Below are positions 23,781-35,016 of a stretch of 64,000 bases of DNA, in pieces. Positions within the stretch are counted from its first letter, which is position 1, and each line of letters begins with the position of its first letter. The DNA is from Rhipicephalus microplus. Taxonomy: Eukaryota > Arthropoda > Arachnida > Ixodida > Ixodidae. The notes under the pieces were generated by a model, which saw only the letters and a list, made by a program, of their open reading frames with translations, made no database searches and was not told the DNA's origin. Both the position numbers and the translations under genes were made by a program. The stretch spans positions 33,569,501-33,633,500 of the forward strand of contig NC_134701.1 of the NCBI RefSeq assembly GCF_043290135.1, read 5' to 3'.

Positions 23781-24140
23781 GTCACAGGCTCGTTACGTGA
23801 ACGAAGAGAGCAGACTTCATGTCGAGAAAAAAACTGTTTATTCGGGCCTAACTTGTGGCCGCGCAGAAGGTTAGTGAGACACATTGGCACTTATAGCGGC
23901 GGACAGGGCGTCGGCCGTCGATCAACTGACAAGCGTCGAATCGTGTCGGCATTCATACACTTGCCATAGATTATTCTAGCGTTCTTGCTAGCAGCAACTT
24001 ATGTTCCAGAATAATCTGTATTGCTCAGGAACTGGGCATCCTAACAAACATATCTACTGCCGTTCCGAAGTTTCTCGAATGGTGTAGGCGTGGTTTGAGC
24101 TGACAATTATCGACAGTGAAATGATGCAATAACAAATCTT
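23781..24140 (-). mobile_element. Candidate LTR of the minus-strand Gypsy
   Basis: Plus strand begins tgtcacaggctcg, so the minus strand ends ...gtgaca, as LTRs do. A polyadenylation signal (AATAAA on the minus strand) lies at about 23838. The position, just upstream of the protease on the minus strand, fits a 5' LTR. No second copy was found in the window and the outer end is not defined. Confidence 0.4.
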
Positions 24141-24696
24141 GAAAACGGAACGTGGAGCTACACTCCTCTGCATCCGCAGGGGCGCCTGCGCAAGTAGGCG
24201 TTTGGTGTGTAGCGACACCACGGACCCGAGCTAACGGGGGAGTTTTGACTCCCTCCCACCCTTGCCGTGCGTGGCTTTGCCGTGTCCGGGGAAAAGGGGA
24301 TCCTGGGGGTTGAGCTGACGCTGGGTGATTGGACCTTCAAGGCCCCCCGGCAGATGCAACACACCCCTTTGGCCCTGGCTTCACGTAGACAGCACCCCCG
24401 GATTGACCCGCCTGGGGGGAATCGGCAGTCACATTTTCCTGTCTCCCGCTCACATCTTCGTCTTTTCTCTTACATTAAATCTTTCTTGTCCCCTACTCTC
24501 TTCCGTTGACTTCCGTGTTTCCTGGCGGCAAGGGTTAACCCTGTTTGGCTATCCTACCTTGGATACACCATATTCGGTTATAGTGGTGGTGTACAGCTGG
24601 CGTCTGCAGGGCCTGTGCTTACAGACCTGGCAGCGTCCCCTTGTAGGACTCCATGGTGGGTGGCTGGCGCTGCTGCCATAAATAAACCTTTTCTTA

Positions 24697-25799
24697 TGGC
24701 TAGTTCCTTCCCCTCACTCCCTGATCACCCTCAGAAAAGAGGGCGCACCGATGAAGTCTTCCAGTTTTTTGGTCACCAGAGAGTATCCTTTCCCCGATTC
24801 CACGTTATCCACGCTGACACACCCGGCAATTTTACCTTTTCTTGTTTCAAAGTCTTTGATAGATATCTTTGGCCCAGGATATAAATCATCGAGAATGGCA
24901 AGTGGTGGCCTCCTGTTGGAGCTCCGCGACCAGAAACAATATGAAAAATTGTCTAATCTAGTGAAATTCGGAGATACCAAATTATTAGTAACCCCACACC
25001 GAACCATGAACACCACCCGTGGCGTTGTTTCAGATGATGACCTGTTAGGGCTGACGGAGGCTGAACTCCTGGAGAGTTTTAGCGAACAGAATGTCATCAA
25101 CGTGAAACGAATTAGGATGAGGCGTTATGGCAAAGAAATCCAGACTAAGCACTTGATACTTACTTTCAATTCAAGTGTACTGCCCGACTCCGTTGAGGCT
25201 GGGTACATCAAGCTTAGAGTGAGGCCATATATACCGAACCCTCTCCAATGTTTCAAATGCCAGTGGTTCGGCCACAGTTCTCAGAACTGCCTAGGCCGCC
25301 TAACTTATGCGAAATGCAGAGCTGAAGAACACACATCTGATACCTGTGAAAACTCTCCTCAATGTGCGAACTGTAACGGGGAGCAAGCCGCATACTCACG
25401 GTCATGCCCATGCTGGAAAAAGAAAAGGAAATTGTCACAATTAAAGTAAAACAAAACATTTCATTTAGGGAGGCACGAAGGCAGATGTCCTACCTACCAG
25501 AAACCAGCTTTGCCGAAGTGGCGCGTCAGGGGGCAGCGCCACGACGGCCGCCGGCGCCTGTCTGGCACACGCGTAGTGAGCCAGCGGTGACGCCATCCGC
25601 TCCCTCGGCGGTTGCAGCAAGTGCTGCTCCGCCATCCAAGAAAGACCCACCAACCTCCGGGCTGTGGGCCGCGAAGGTCTCGTTTTTTGAGGCGAGGCCC
25701 TCAAAACAAACGCAGCGCTTGCAAGCAAGAGAGCGTGTCCAGCGCCTTGCAAGAGGCAATGGGCACAACACCGAGCGTGAGGGCACAGCCAGCGCCTAA
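24697..25799 (+). pseudogene. I-like LINE ORF1 (Gag-like, zinc knuckles)
   Basis: Probable start ATG at 24697 (MASSFPSLPDHP). A frameshift near 24755 moves to the frame of 24751-25449. That frame has an RNA-binding-type middle and three zinc knuckles: CFKCQWFGHSSQNC at 25249-25290, a second that has lost its first cysteine pair order (YAKCRAEEHTSDTC), and CANCNGEQAAYSRSC. A second shift near 25445 leads to a Pro/Ala-rich tail in 25404-25799. ORF1 proteins bind the element RNA to form the particle that reaches the target. The middle knuckle is damaged. Confidence 0.8.
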
Positions 25800-25916
25800 G
25801 GATCGGCGTGATTCTGTCGACCGATTCAAAAAAGAAAAATATCGTGTCACGGCCCCTGGAAAGGGTCCGTGAGCTTACTTTCCATCCTTGAGCACACAAC
25901 ACAAAACACATCTAAA

Positions 25917-28900
25917 ATGGACACACAAATACTACAGTGGAATGCCAGAAGCCTATTTATTAACCTAGATGCTATCAAAGACTTGCTTAGTGACTGCTAG
26001 CCAAAAGTGTTCTGTGTTCAAGACACTCATTTAAAGTCGACTCTTGTGAATTTTTTAAATCAATATGTGGTTTTTCGTGAAGATCGAAATGGTGGCAATT
26101 TCTCGTCTGGAGGTGTGGCCATCATTGCACAAAGTAGCGTAGCATGCCAGCACATTGTGCTACAAAGCTCTCTTGAGGTTGTGACTGTTCGCGCTATTCT
26201 ATTCAACCGTCTGATACTTGTCTGCTCGATCTAGATAGCCCCTGACGAATCATTCATTAAAACAGAGTTCGAAAAGCTCATTGATCAGCTTCCAGAACCA
26301 TAAGTGTTAATTAGAGATTGTAATGCTCACAGTTTGCTATGGGGTGATACCAAATGTGATGCGAGAGGTCGTGCAATAGAAAACTTTCTTCTCGCATCTG
26401 AAGCCTGTCTGTTCAATAAGGCAGAGCCAACATACTTCAGTACCACACACAACACATATTCATGCATAAATTTAGTCATTGGGTCACCGTCACTCCTACC
26501 TTACTTAGATTGGAAAGTTATTATTAATCCATATGAAAGTGACAATTTTCCAACTCATTTAGTAACAAAACAACTGGATGACTGGCCGGCTTATCATAAA
26601 AAGTGGAACTTTCATGTTGCAAACTGGGTGAAACCCAGAGAACTATGTACACTACACCTCGAAGAGGTAGACCATTTGGAAGTAGAAGAGATGGCCAACT
26701 ATATTTCTTAATATGTTCTTACTTGTGTAAAAAAGTGATTACCGCAGTCCAAGAATGATAAGGTTAACACAAAGCCATGGTGGAATCGGGAGTGTGAAAT
26801 TGCTAAAAAACAACAAAACAAAGCATGGAGGACTTTTTCTCGTTACTAAACAGCAGAAAACGTGATAACCTTTAAAAGTTGCAAAGCGAATAGCAGGCGT
26901 GTTCGCCGTATAGCCAAACGGGAAAGCTGGACACGCTATATATCCTCAAAAAACTCCTACACACACGTCAGCAAGGTTTATAATAGGGTGCATAAACTTA
27001 AAGGACAAGGCCCAAATCCTTTCCCTTTGGTGAATGACTGCGGTGAAAAAATAGAAGAACAGGCAAATGCTCTTGGCGAACACTTTCAGAAAATGTCAAG
27101 CTCAGAAAACTATACCACTAAGTTCTTGCGCCACAAAAGTATAGCTGAAAGTGTACCTCTGTGCCGGAACAAGCCTGTATCAGACGGATACAATAAACCA
27201 CTAACACTATAAGAACTGAACCTCGCCCTTGGTTGCTGTGGAAGTTCTGTTCCTGGTTTTGATACAATTACCTATGAAATGATCAGAAATCTCCCTGGTG
27301 AAACCCTGAACTGCCTTTTAGCACTTTACAACAAGATTTTAAATACCGGCAAAATACCATCTGCATGGAAAGAGGCAATAGTACTACCAATCCTTAAACC
27401 GGGCAAAGATCCCTCTTCGGTAAATAGTTACGGCCTATCGCCCTCACAAGCTGCCTACTCAAAGTGTTTGAAAAAATGAATGACTGCCACTTGGTCTATT
27501 ACTTGGAATACAACGGCATATTGAACCCGTGCCAATCTGGTTTCCGTGCATCTATACCCACAACCGACAATCTTCTCCTCCTCGAGTCGTATATATGTGA
27601 CGCATTTGTACACAATCAATACTGTCTGTCTGTTTCCTTTGATCTTGAGAAGGCATATGATACTGCCTGGCGATACGGAATCCTGCAAGATCTTTTGTCT
27701 TTCGGAATATGTGGCAAGTTGATTACCATCTTAAAAGATTACCTGTCTGAAAGGAAGTTCCGTGTAAGAATAGGTACTGTGTTATCGCGCACATTTCTTC
27801 AAGAAAATGGAGTGCCGCAGGGAGGAGTATTAAGCTGCACACTATTTATAGTTAAAATGAACTCTTTCCGCTCTGTTATTCCACCTGAGATATCGTACTC
27901 TGTATACGTGGACGACATTCAAATTAGTTTCAAACCGTGTAACTTTACTGTATGCGAACACCAGATACAATTAGGTGTTAACCGACTTGCAAAATGGGCT
28001 GAAGAGAACGTGTTAAGTTTAACACTGACAAGACTACTAGTGTGCTTTTCTCAAGACAATGAGGTGTGCATCCTGACCCCTGCATACTAATGAATTGAGA
28101 AAACATAGTCATTGCAAAAGAACGAAAATTCCTCGGTGTAATTTTTGATTCCGAACTCACCTTCATCCAGCACATAAAACAGCTGAAGTTGAAATGTCTC
28201 AAAACCATGAACCTTTTAAAGATTTTATCGCATCAGTCGTCGGGGACATACAGGCACTGTCTCATATCTCTCTTTTGAAGCCTGGTTCCGTCACGCATAG
28301 ACTATGGATGCATAGTATATCAGCCAGTTTCAAGGACAGCACTGAAAATGGTGGACCCTGTATACCACTTAGGTATCCGGCTGGCACTTGGTGCCTTCCG
28401 TACCAGCCCTATTCACAGCCTTTATGCAGAGTCAGATCAGTGGCCACTAGACTATCAGCGCACGTATCTAGGAGTCAACTGCGCAAGTAAGATCATGTCT
28501 CTGAAGCAGCACTCATGCAAAACACTTATTAACGATGTCTCTACCACCCAGGTATACCTAAACCATCCTTCTATCGCTTCACCGTTTCCATTGGCAATAA
28601 TACCTGCAGTAGAAAAACTTGCAATTTTTTTCAGTGACTTAGAGGAAAGTGACCATGTCGAACACATCCCTCTCTGGCAGCAGTGTCCAGTCACTTGTGA
28701 CTGGTCTTTCAAAGACATCATAAAGAAAAATTGTCCAAGTGCACTCATTGAGCAACATTTCTTGGCCCTTGAAAACAAATATCGTTCAACCGCGTTCTTC
28801 TCTGATGGCTCAAAGTCTCAAACACCTGTATCTTGTGCAGCCTAAGGACAAAAGTTCTCGGACACCAGAACCATGCATACACATACAAGCATTTTCACAG

Positions 28901-29657
28901 CGGAAGCCTATGGTATCCTGCTTATTATACAACAAATTAAACAACACAAGATACAAAAGCTAATAGTGTACACAGATTCTTTAAGTGTTGTCAGGGCCCT
29001 GTCTTGTGCCATGTACAGCAAGAACCCTACTTTCAACAAGCTCCTTAACGAAATCTATGCAGCCTACAACCTAAAACTTTCTATTGTTATTTGCTGGGTT
29101 CAAGGTCATTCTGGAATGGCGGGCAATAAAATAGTGGAGAAGAATGCACGAGAAGCCGCTGGTCGGCAAACCATAGATATAACCTCTGACCGGGTGTAGA
29201 TCTAAAACCTGTTGTACGTAGAGGTCTACGCAACCACTGGCAAGCTGAATGGGACAGAGAGGTCGACAACAAACTCCACCTTGTAAAACCCCAGCTGAGA
29301 AAAGTTATCCCACAAAAACTCAACAGGTTCGCCAAAGTCACTCTAAAAGAGCTCAGAATAGGTCACACTTATGCCACTCATAAAGACCTTTTGACAGGCA
29401 CTGATCCACGTACATGTATACACTGTGGAGAGAGTCCAACTGTTGTGCATGTCCTCATACAATGTCCTGTTCTTCACGAAGCACGACTGACCCATTTTAG
29501 GGAGCTCTATCCATATCATATCCCACTTCACCCAGTGCTGTTTTTATCACTTGATGCAGTGGTTGACCTTAAGAGACTTCTTCATTATCTTGGGAAAGTC
29601 AAATTTTTAACAATCATATCATTCCATCCTAGCCACCAGGCTGTGCCTCAAGTGTGA
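25917..29657 (+). pseudogene. I-like LINE ORF2: endonuclease, RT, RNase H
   Basis: Start MDTQILQWNARSL at 25917. Endonuclease motifs: WNARS (25938), QDTHL in place of QETHL, then RDCNAHSLLWGD (26315-26350). RT: SVPGFDTITYEMI (27245), FDLEKAYDTAW (27638), GVPQGGVLSCTLF (27810) and the catalytic YVDD box at 27905-27916. RNase H: FSDGSK (28798-28815), TAEAYGILLI, YTDS (28969-28980) and WVQGHSGMAGN (29097-29130). A C-terminal CIHCGESPTVVHVLIQC knuckle follows near 29418. Stops at 25998, 26232, 26301 and later, and frameshifts, make it non-functional. Confidence 0.85.
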
Positions 29658-29661
29658 GGTA

Positions 29662-32600
29662 CCGACAGACATAGGGTCTATTAACATGCAGGCTGGTAGG
29701 AACAGGCTCAAGTGGGAAGAGATAGAAGAACAGCTAAGAGAAGAGAGGCCGATGGTATACGGTTTTGTAGAAACACATCTCAGGGACTAGAACAACCTCC
29801 GAACAATCCGGACTACGCGTGGGAATATTGTAATAGAACAGAAGGCAGCAGAAACGGGGGTGGTATTGGGGCATTCATTCATAAAAGTACAGACTGGCAA
29901 AGGGTCAAGCAGGAGTGCAAGGAACATTTATGGCTAAAAGGAAAAGTGGCAGGTCAAATGGCACTCCTTGGTTTCGTGTACTTGTGAACGGGAGCAAAGG
30001 CCAGAGAGGAAAACCAGGCAATGGTAGAGTGTATATCAAAGGACATTCAGGAGTTAGGAAGAGAGTGCGAGATAATTATACTAGGAGACATGAATGCGCA
30101 CATAGAAGATATAGATGGGTATACCGACTCGACAGGCAAAATTATCATGGATATGTGTGATAGGCTTGATTTGATCATTTGCAACACTACCCAGAAGTGG
30201 GAAGGGCAAATAACATGGGAAGTAGGAAGGCTGCAGTCGACGATAGATTATGCACGGATGTCACATGAGTGTATGATAAGCTCAGGGGAATGCACATAGA
30301 TGAAGGTAGCTCCAGAAGTCTGGGTAGTGATCACAAACGTATCAAGCTAAGTTTCGGAAGAGCATTGAAAGTGGAAGGAGACAAGATGAGCAACTACAGG
30401 AAAATTTTTATTCAGAAAGGCAAACTGAAATAGCCACTAAAGAAATTGAGAAAGTAATCACGGAGGATAATAAGACAGTGTGGACATACACGAATCTAAT
30501 TAGACTCTTTGAGCTAGAGCTTGCTAAGACGCGTAACAAGTCACCCCGGAAAAGAAGACACAAACCCAAAAGTTGGTGGGATGAGGAAGTTAAGAGAGCC
30601 ATAGCAAAGCGTCAGGAAGCCTCTAGGGAACACAGACATGCTAAGCAGCGGGATGAACCGACAGATGATGTTGAAAGAAAATGGGAAAACTATCTAAGCT
30701 CCAAAAGAGATGCATCTCTTCTGATCAATGAAAAGATTAGAAAAAAAGGGAGCTCAGTGGCTGGCAGAAGTACATAAAAAAGATAGAAAGGCAGCTGCGA
30801 AATTTTGCAACCTTCTAAACTCCCTAAGAAATGAGACGAGCCTAGAGCAGAGTTTTATAACTACAGCCCAAGGTGCCAGGCTAGAAGGGGACGAAGCTAC
30901 TGAATATATAAGAGCAAGGGTGACAGAAAAGTTTCAACAAAAGAAGTACTTTATGCACCACAATAGACAAGGACGAATCAAGTGGTGCAATGGCTCCATT
31001 TTCACAACGAGAGTGGGAAAGGGCTGAGAAAAGGGTTCCTAGTAGTACATCAACAGGCCCAGCCGGCATTTCGATTATGCTGATAAAGACATTAGGTCCG
31101 AAGCCTAAGCAGGCTTTGAGAGAGGCAGTGAGCAAAACAATAATCGATAGTGAAGTTCCCGGTGGATGGAAACTTTGCAGGATAAGCATGATCTATAAAG
31201 GGAAGGGGGACAAAGCTGACATAAACAACTACCGTCCTATAACAGTGACATCAGTGGTCTACAGGCTGGCGATGCAGATTATAAAGGAAAGACTGCAGGC
31301 ATCGAGAGAAGATGAGGGGGTGCTGGGGGAACTTCAGAATGGGTTTCGGAAACACAGGAGGTTGGAACACAATCTGTTCTCACTGACGCAGTGCATCGAA
31401 ATAGCAGAAAAGGAACACAGGCCCCTGTGGCTAGCATTTTAGAATATCAAGGGAGCGCTCGATAGCGTGGTTCAAGAGGAATTGTGGGGAATACTGGACA
31501 CACTAGGCGTGGAACATGTAGTCACTAATCTTTTAAAGGGTATCTATAAAGGTAACAAGGTAGTTATAAAGTGAGAAAAACAGGTATCCAAGCCTGCAGA
31601 GGTAAAACGGGGGCTTGGGCAGGGGGCTTAGGCCCCCTGTCACCCTTATTATTCATGATGTACCTACAAGAATCAGAGGCCAACTTAGAGGGAAGTAAGC
31701 TGGGCTTCAACCTCTCTTTAGTCAAACAAGGAAAACTTATTGATCAGGCACTACCAGCATTAATGTACGCAGATGATATAGTGCTAATGGCCAACAACAA
31801 GCAAGATTTGGAGAGATTGATGGACATCTGCGGTAATGAGGGAGATAGGTTAGATTTTAGATTCAGTAAGGAAAAATCAGCAGTCTTGATTTTCAATGAC
31901 AACGAAGGTAGTGAGCTTAGGATACAGGACGTCACGCTAGCGATAACAGATAAATACAAATATCTGGGTGTATGGATAAGCAATGGGACCGAGTACCTGA
32001 GGGAACACGAAATATACGTGACGACTAAAAGTAAAAGGAATGCAGCAGTGATCGAAAATAGGGTACTGTGGAATTACAATCAGTATGATGTTGTGAGAGG
32101 AATATGGAAAGGGGTCATGGTTCCTGGGCTGATGTTCGGCAATGCGGTCTTGTGCATGAGATCAGAAGTTCAAGCAAGATTAAAAAGTAAGCAACGTGGA
32201 ATAGGTAGGCTTGCTTTAGGAGCTCACGGGAATACACCAAATCAGGGAGTACAAGGTGATATGGGATGGACATCAATTGAGGGCAGGGAAGCTATCAGCA
32301 AGATAAAATTTGAGAAGCGATTGAAAGAAATGAAGGAGGCGCGTTGGGCTAGGAAGGTTTTCAGCTACTTGTACATGAAGAATATCGATACAAAATGGAG
32401 GAAGCGAACCAGGAAGTTGACTGGTAAATACTTAGAAAACAGCAGGTGGCCAAACCAAAAAGAACTATCGGTTGAGAAGAAAGTGAAGGAAACGGAGACT
32501 GACATGTGAAAAATGGGCATGATTAAGAAGTCCGCCCTAGAGATCTATAGAACTTTTAAGCAGGAAATTGCCAAGGAAAGGATCTATGATAATACTCGGG

Positions 32601-33046
32601 GCAGTTCTCTACTGTTTGAGGCAAGGACGAGAGTACTGCGAACCAAGACATATCGGGCCAAATACGAAGGGGTAGACACAGTATGCAGTGCGTGTGGAGA
32701 GGAAGAAGAAACTGCCGAACACTTGATAATGTTCTGTAAAGGGCTTCACTTTATAGTTCAGGATGAAGGCGCAGAGTTTTTCAAAGCACTGGGGTTTAGG
32801 GACAGGAAGGGCAAAATAGACTTTAAGCAAGTAGACTTAACTAGAAGCAGGTTATCTGATTGGTGGCTAAATGAAAGGCACGAGTGAAAATTAAACTTTC
32901 ACAGCAAAGTTTGAATGCTCAAACTCACTTTTTAAGGAAAAAAATTAATAAATATAGTTTTGAGTTCATTAAGTCTTACGGCTTGGTGGCGCTAGCCACC
33001 ACCCGATATAAAGGGTACAGCCATATCCATCCATCCATTCATCCAC
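29662..33046 (+). mobile_element. LINE-A copy 2
   Basis: Plus-strand copy of the family at 5483-7690, longer at its 5' end by the whole endonuclease. The 3' UTR (32888-33025) contains ttacggcttggtggcgctag and gggtacagccatatcc and ends in a (ATCC)n tail at 33026-33046. Both ends are well defined; no convincing target duplication was seen. The 5' end lies directly against the I-like LINE. Confidence 0.85.
29670..32887 (+). pseudogene. LINE-A endonuclease and reverse transcriptase (broken)
   Basis: Endonuclease: VYGFVETHLRD (29755), ILGDMNAHIEDIDGY (GDMNAH at 30084-30101), STIDYARM (30238) and the SDHK box (30326-30337). RT: NNYRPITVTSVVYRL (31227), then a stop in place of a leucine codon at 31441, then a TGG-to-TGA stop at 31572-31574. 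A shift around the GCPLSPLLF motif follows, and the YADD box is at 31766-31777. A stop near 32506 precedes the last frame, which keeps an intact terminal knuckle CSACGEEEETAEHLIMFC at about 32683-32736. Comparison with copy 1 shows which changes are copy-specific. Confidence 0.85.
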
Positions 33047-33369
33047 CGCCTGGTGCATGAAAAGTATGTCTGAGCCTTCGCAGTTCTTGCTCAGGCAAGG
33101 ACTTCAGCTAAGAGGGTATTGGGCCTTGCAGACTAAACTATCGTCACAGACTTCAGCCAACGAAATGAAGTTTTTTGTTTAAATCAAAGTGACATTCTTT
33201 TAAATGCACTGTGTTTTAAATGGTTCGTAGATACTTGCTGCACATCATTTGTTTCAATTTTTAAAGTAATAACCGAAATGAAACAACACTTGTACTGGCG
33301 CTCTTTGGCCTTAGATGCCCTTGCGCCAATAAAACTTAATTTTACACTCTTCTGCAGAAGGCATCGTCC
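33047..33369. other. Short spacer with a retroelement-like 3' end
   Basis: No gene. The stretch at 33296-33345 (ggcgctctttggcc ... ccttgcgccaataaaact) can form a hairpin of ggcgc/gcgcc and is followed by an AATAAA signal, which looks like the 3' end of an unidentified retroelement. Confidence 0.4.
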
Positions 33370-33539
33370 CGACGCTTAAAAGAAAATACAAGAGCACGAT
33401 GCATGCAAAAATAACAATAAAGCAAACAAGTAAAACAAAAAGATATAAGCAATAAAGCACAAATAGAGAAACAAAAAAATGACACAGTCATTATGCTCTT
33501 TAACACGCATGAAACGGTTTGAGGCGCAAGACATGGACG

Positions 33540-34660
33540 ACTTCAGGTCGTGCACGGTGCCGTTGAAAGTTCGAGATGGCTTCGAAGACAACCTCGTATT
33601 TGAGTGCACCGAGACGTCGAACTACCCCATGCGGTCCAAAGTACTATCGCAGAAGTTTTTCGTTCTGTCCTCGTCGGCGTATCGGCGTCCATACCCAAAA
33701 GCGGTCGGCGGGCTGGTATTCTATGTAGCTTCGTCAAAGATTGAAATGGTAGCTGTCTGACCTATGCTGATTTTCGATGCGCAGGTGGGCGAGTCGTCGA
33801 GCTCCTTCGGTGCGCTGGAGATAGATAGTCACGTCGCTGTTTTCTGCATCGCTGACGCTGAAAAACATGGCATCGAGTACTGTGGCTGGGCTCCTTGCGT
33901 ACACCAGCTTGCACGGCGTCATCTGCATCGTTTTTTTGACGGCCGTGTTGTACGCGAATGCCAACGGAAGAATGGCATCCCACGTCTTGTCCTTGACGTC
34001 GACATATATAAACAGCATATCGACGATGTTCTTGTTGAGACGCTCGGTGAGGCCATTGGTCAGTGGATGGTAGGCCGTGGTCGGGCGGTGATTTGTATGG
34101 CTGTACGTCAGGATCGCCTGAGACAGGTTCACCGTAAAAGCCGTCCCTCTGTCTGTGCTGAGAACCTTCGAAGCTCCGCAACGCTAGACGATGTTCTCGA
34201 CGAAGAACTTAGCTACCTCGGTGCCATTGCCTTTGGGCAGAGCCCTTGTTTCGGCATAATGGGTGAACTAGTCAGTCACTACGATGACCCATTTGTTTCG
34301 GGATTCGACGTCGGGAACGGCCCCAGTAAGTCCATGCCTATTTGCTGAAACGGCCGGCAAGTTGGCTCGATAGGCTGAAGAAGCCCGGCTGGCCCGGTCA
34401 GCGGTGTTTTTTGTCTTTGACAGTCTTCACATGTCCAGACGCAACGAGTGGCGTCGGTGGCAAGTCATGGCCAGTAATAGCTCTCTTGTATTCTCGCGAG
34501 TGTACGGAGACACTGAGGTATCCAGCCGTCGGGTCGTCGTGTAGAGCATCCAATACATAAGGACGTAAGTCAGAAGGAACTACGAGAAAGTAGTTGGCCC
34601 GATGTGATGAGAACTTTTTCTTGACGAGTATGCCGTTTCGCAAGAAAGACAATGCCAGTC
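33540..34660 (-). pseudogene. Gypsy integrase (broken)
   Basis: A damaged zinc-binding region with LDALHDDPTAGYLSVS and TCEDCQRQK (34600-34400) comes first. Then FQQIGMDLLGPFP with the first catalytic Asp, STDRGTAF with the second (about 34150), and YHPLTNGLTERLNK with the catalytic Glu (34040-34075). FAYNTAVKKT and a C-terminal region with RRLAHLRIENQHRSD follow. The frame 33734-34132 is the longest uninterrupted piece. Frameshifts separate the zinc finger, the first Asp and the second Asp. Confidence 0.8.
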
Positions 34661-35016
34661 CTCGCTTGAATACCTTTCGAACGGCAGCCTTGCCCTCTCG
34701 TATTCCACAAGGCCCTTGATTTCAGGGTCAGCACGCTGTCGTTCTGCAAAATAATCGACGCTTAAGGCTTCCAGAAAGCTGTCGCCGTCTTCGTTCTTCT
34801 ACGGTGGTGGTTCAACGGGAACGCGAGAAAGGTAGTTGGCCTGAGAGTGCCTTAGCCCGGACTTGTTAATGATGGTGATGTCAAATTCCTGAAGTCACAG
34901 ACTCCACCTTGTGAGGCGACCTGAAGTGTCCTTCAAGTTAGCTAGCCAACAGAGGGCATACCATAGAGGTAAGGGCGAAACTTTGAAGTAGCCCAGATGA
35001 TGTCAAGACACTCTTT

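Larger units (their letters stand above)
19600..23785 (-). mobile_element. Ty3/Gypsy retrotransposon ruin with two nested insertions
   Basis: On the minus strand, from right to left: protease (23683-23501), N-terminal RT (about 22560-22352), a plus-strand LINE insertion (21112-22325), middle RT (21111-20862), a Ruka SINE (20610-20846), then the rest of RT and RNase H (20597-19605). Gag is missing: only about 100 bp separates the protease from the LTR-like sequence at 23781. Integrase is missing beyond 19600. All pieces carry stops or shifts, so the element is dead. Confidence 0.75.
24158..29660 (+). mobile_element. I-clade-like LINE, nearly full length but broken
   Basis: Long GC-rich 5' UTR (24158-24696), then ORF1 with three zinc knuckles, then ORF2 with endonuclease, RT, RNase H and a C-terminal zinc knuckle in that order. 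An RNase H domain after RT is the hallmark of the I group. The copy has several frameshifts and stops. Its 3' end directly abuts the next LINE at about 29662 with no visible tail, so the 3' UTR has been lost or replaced. Confidence 0.85.
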
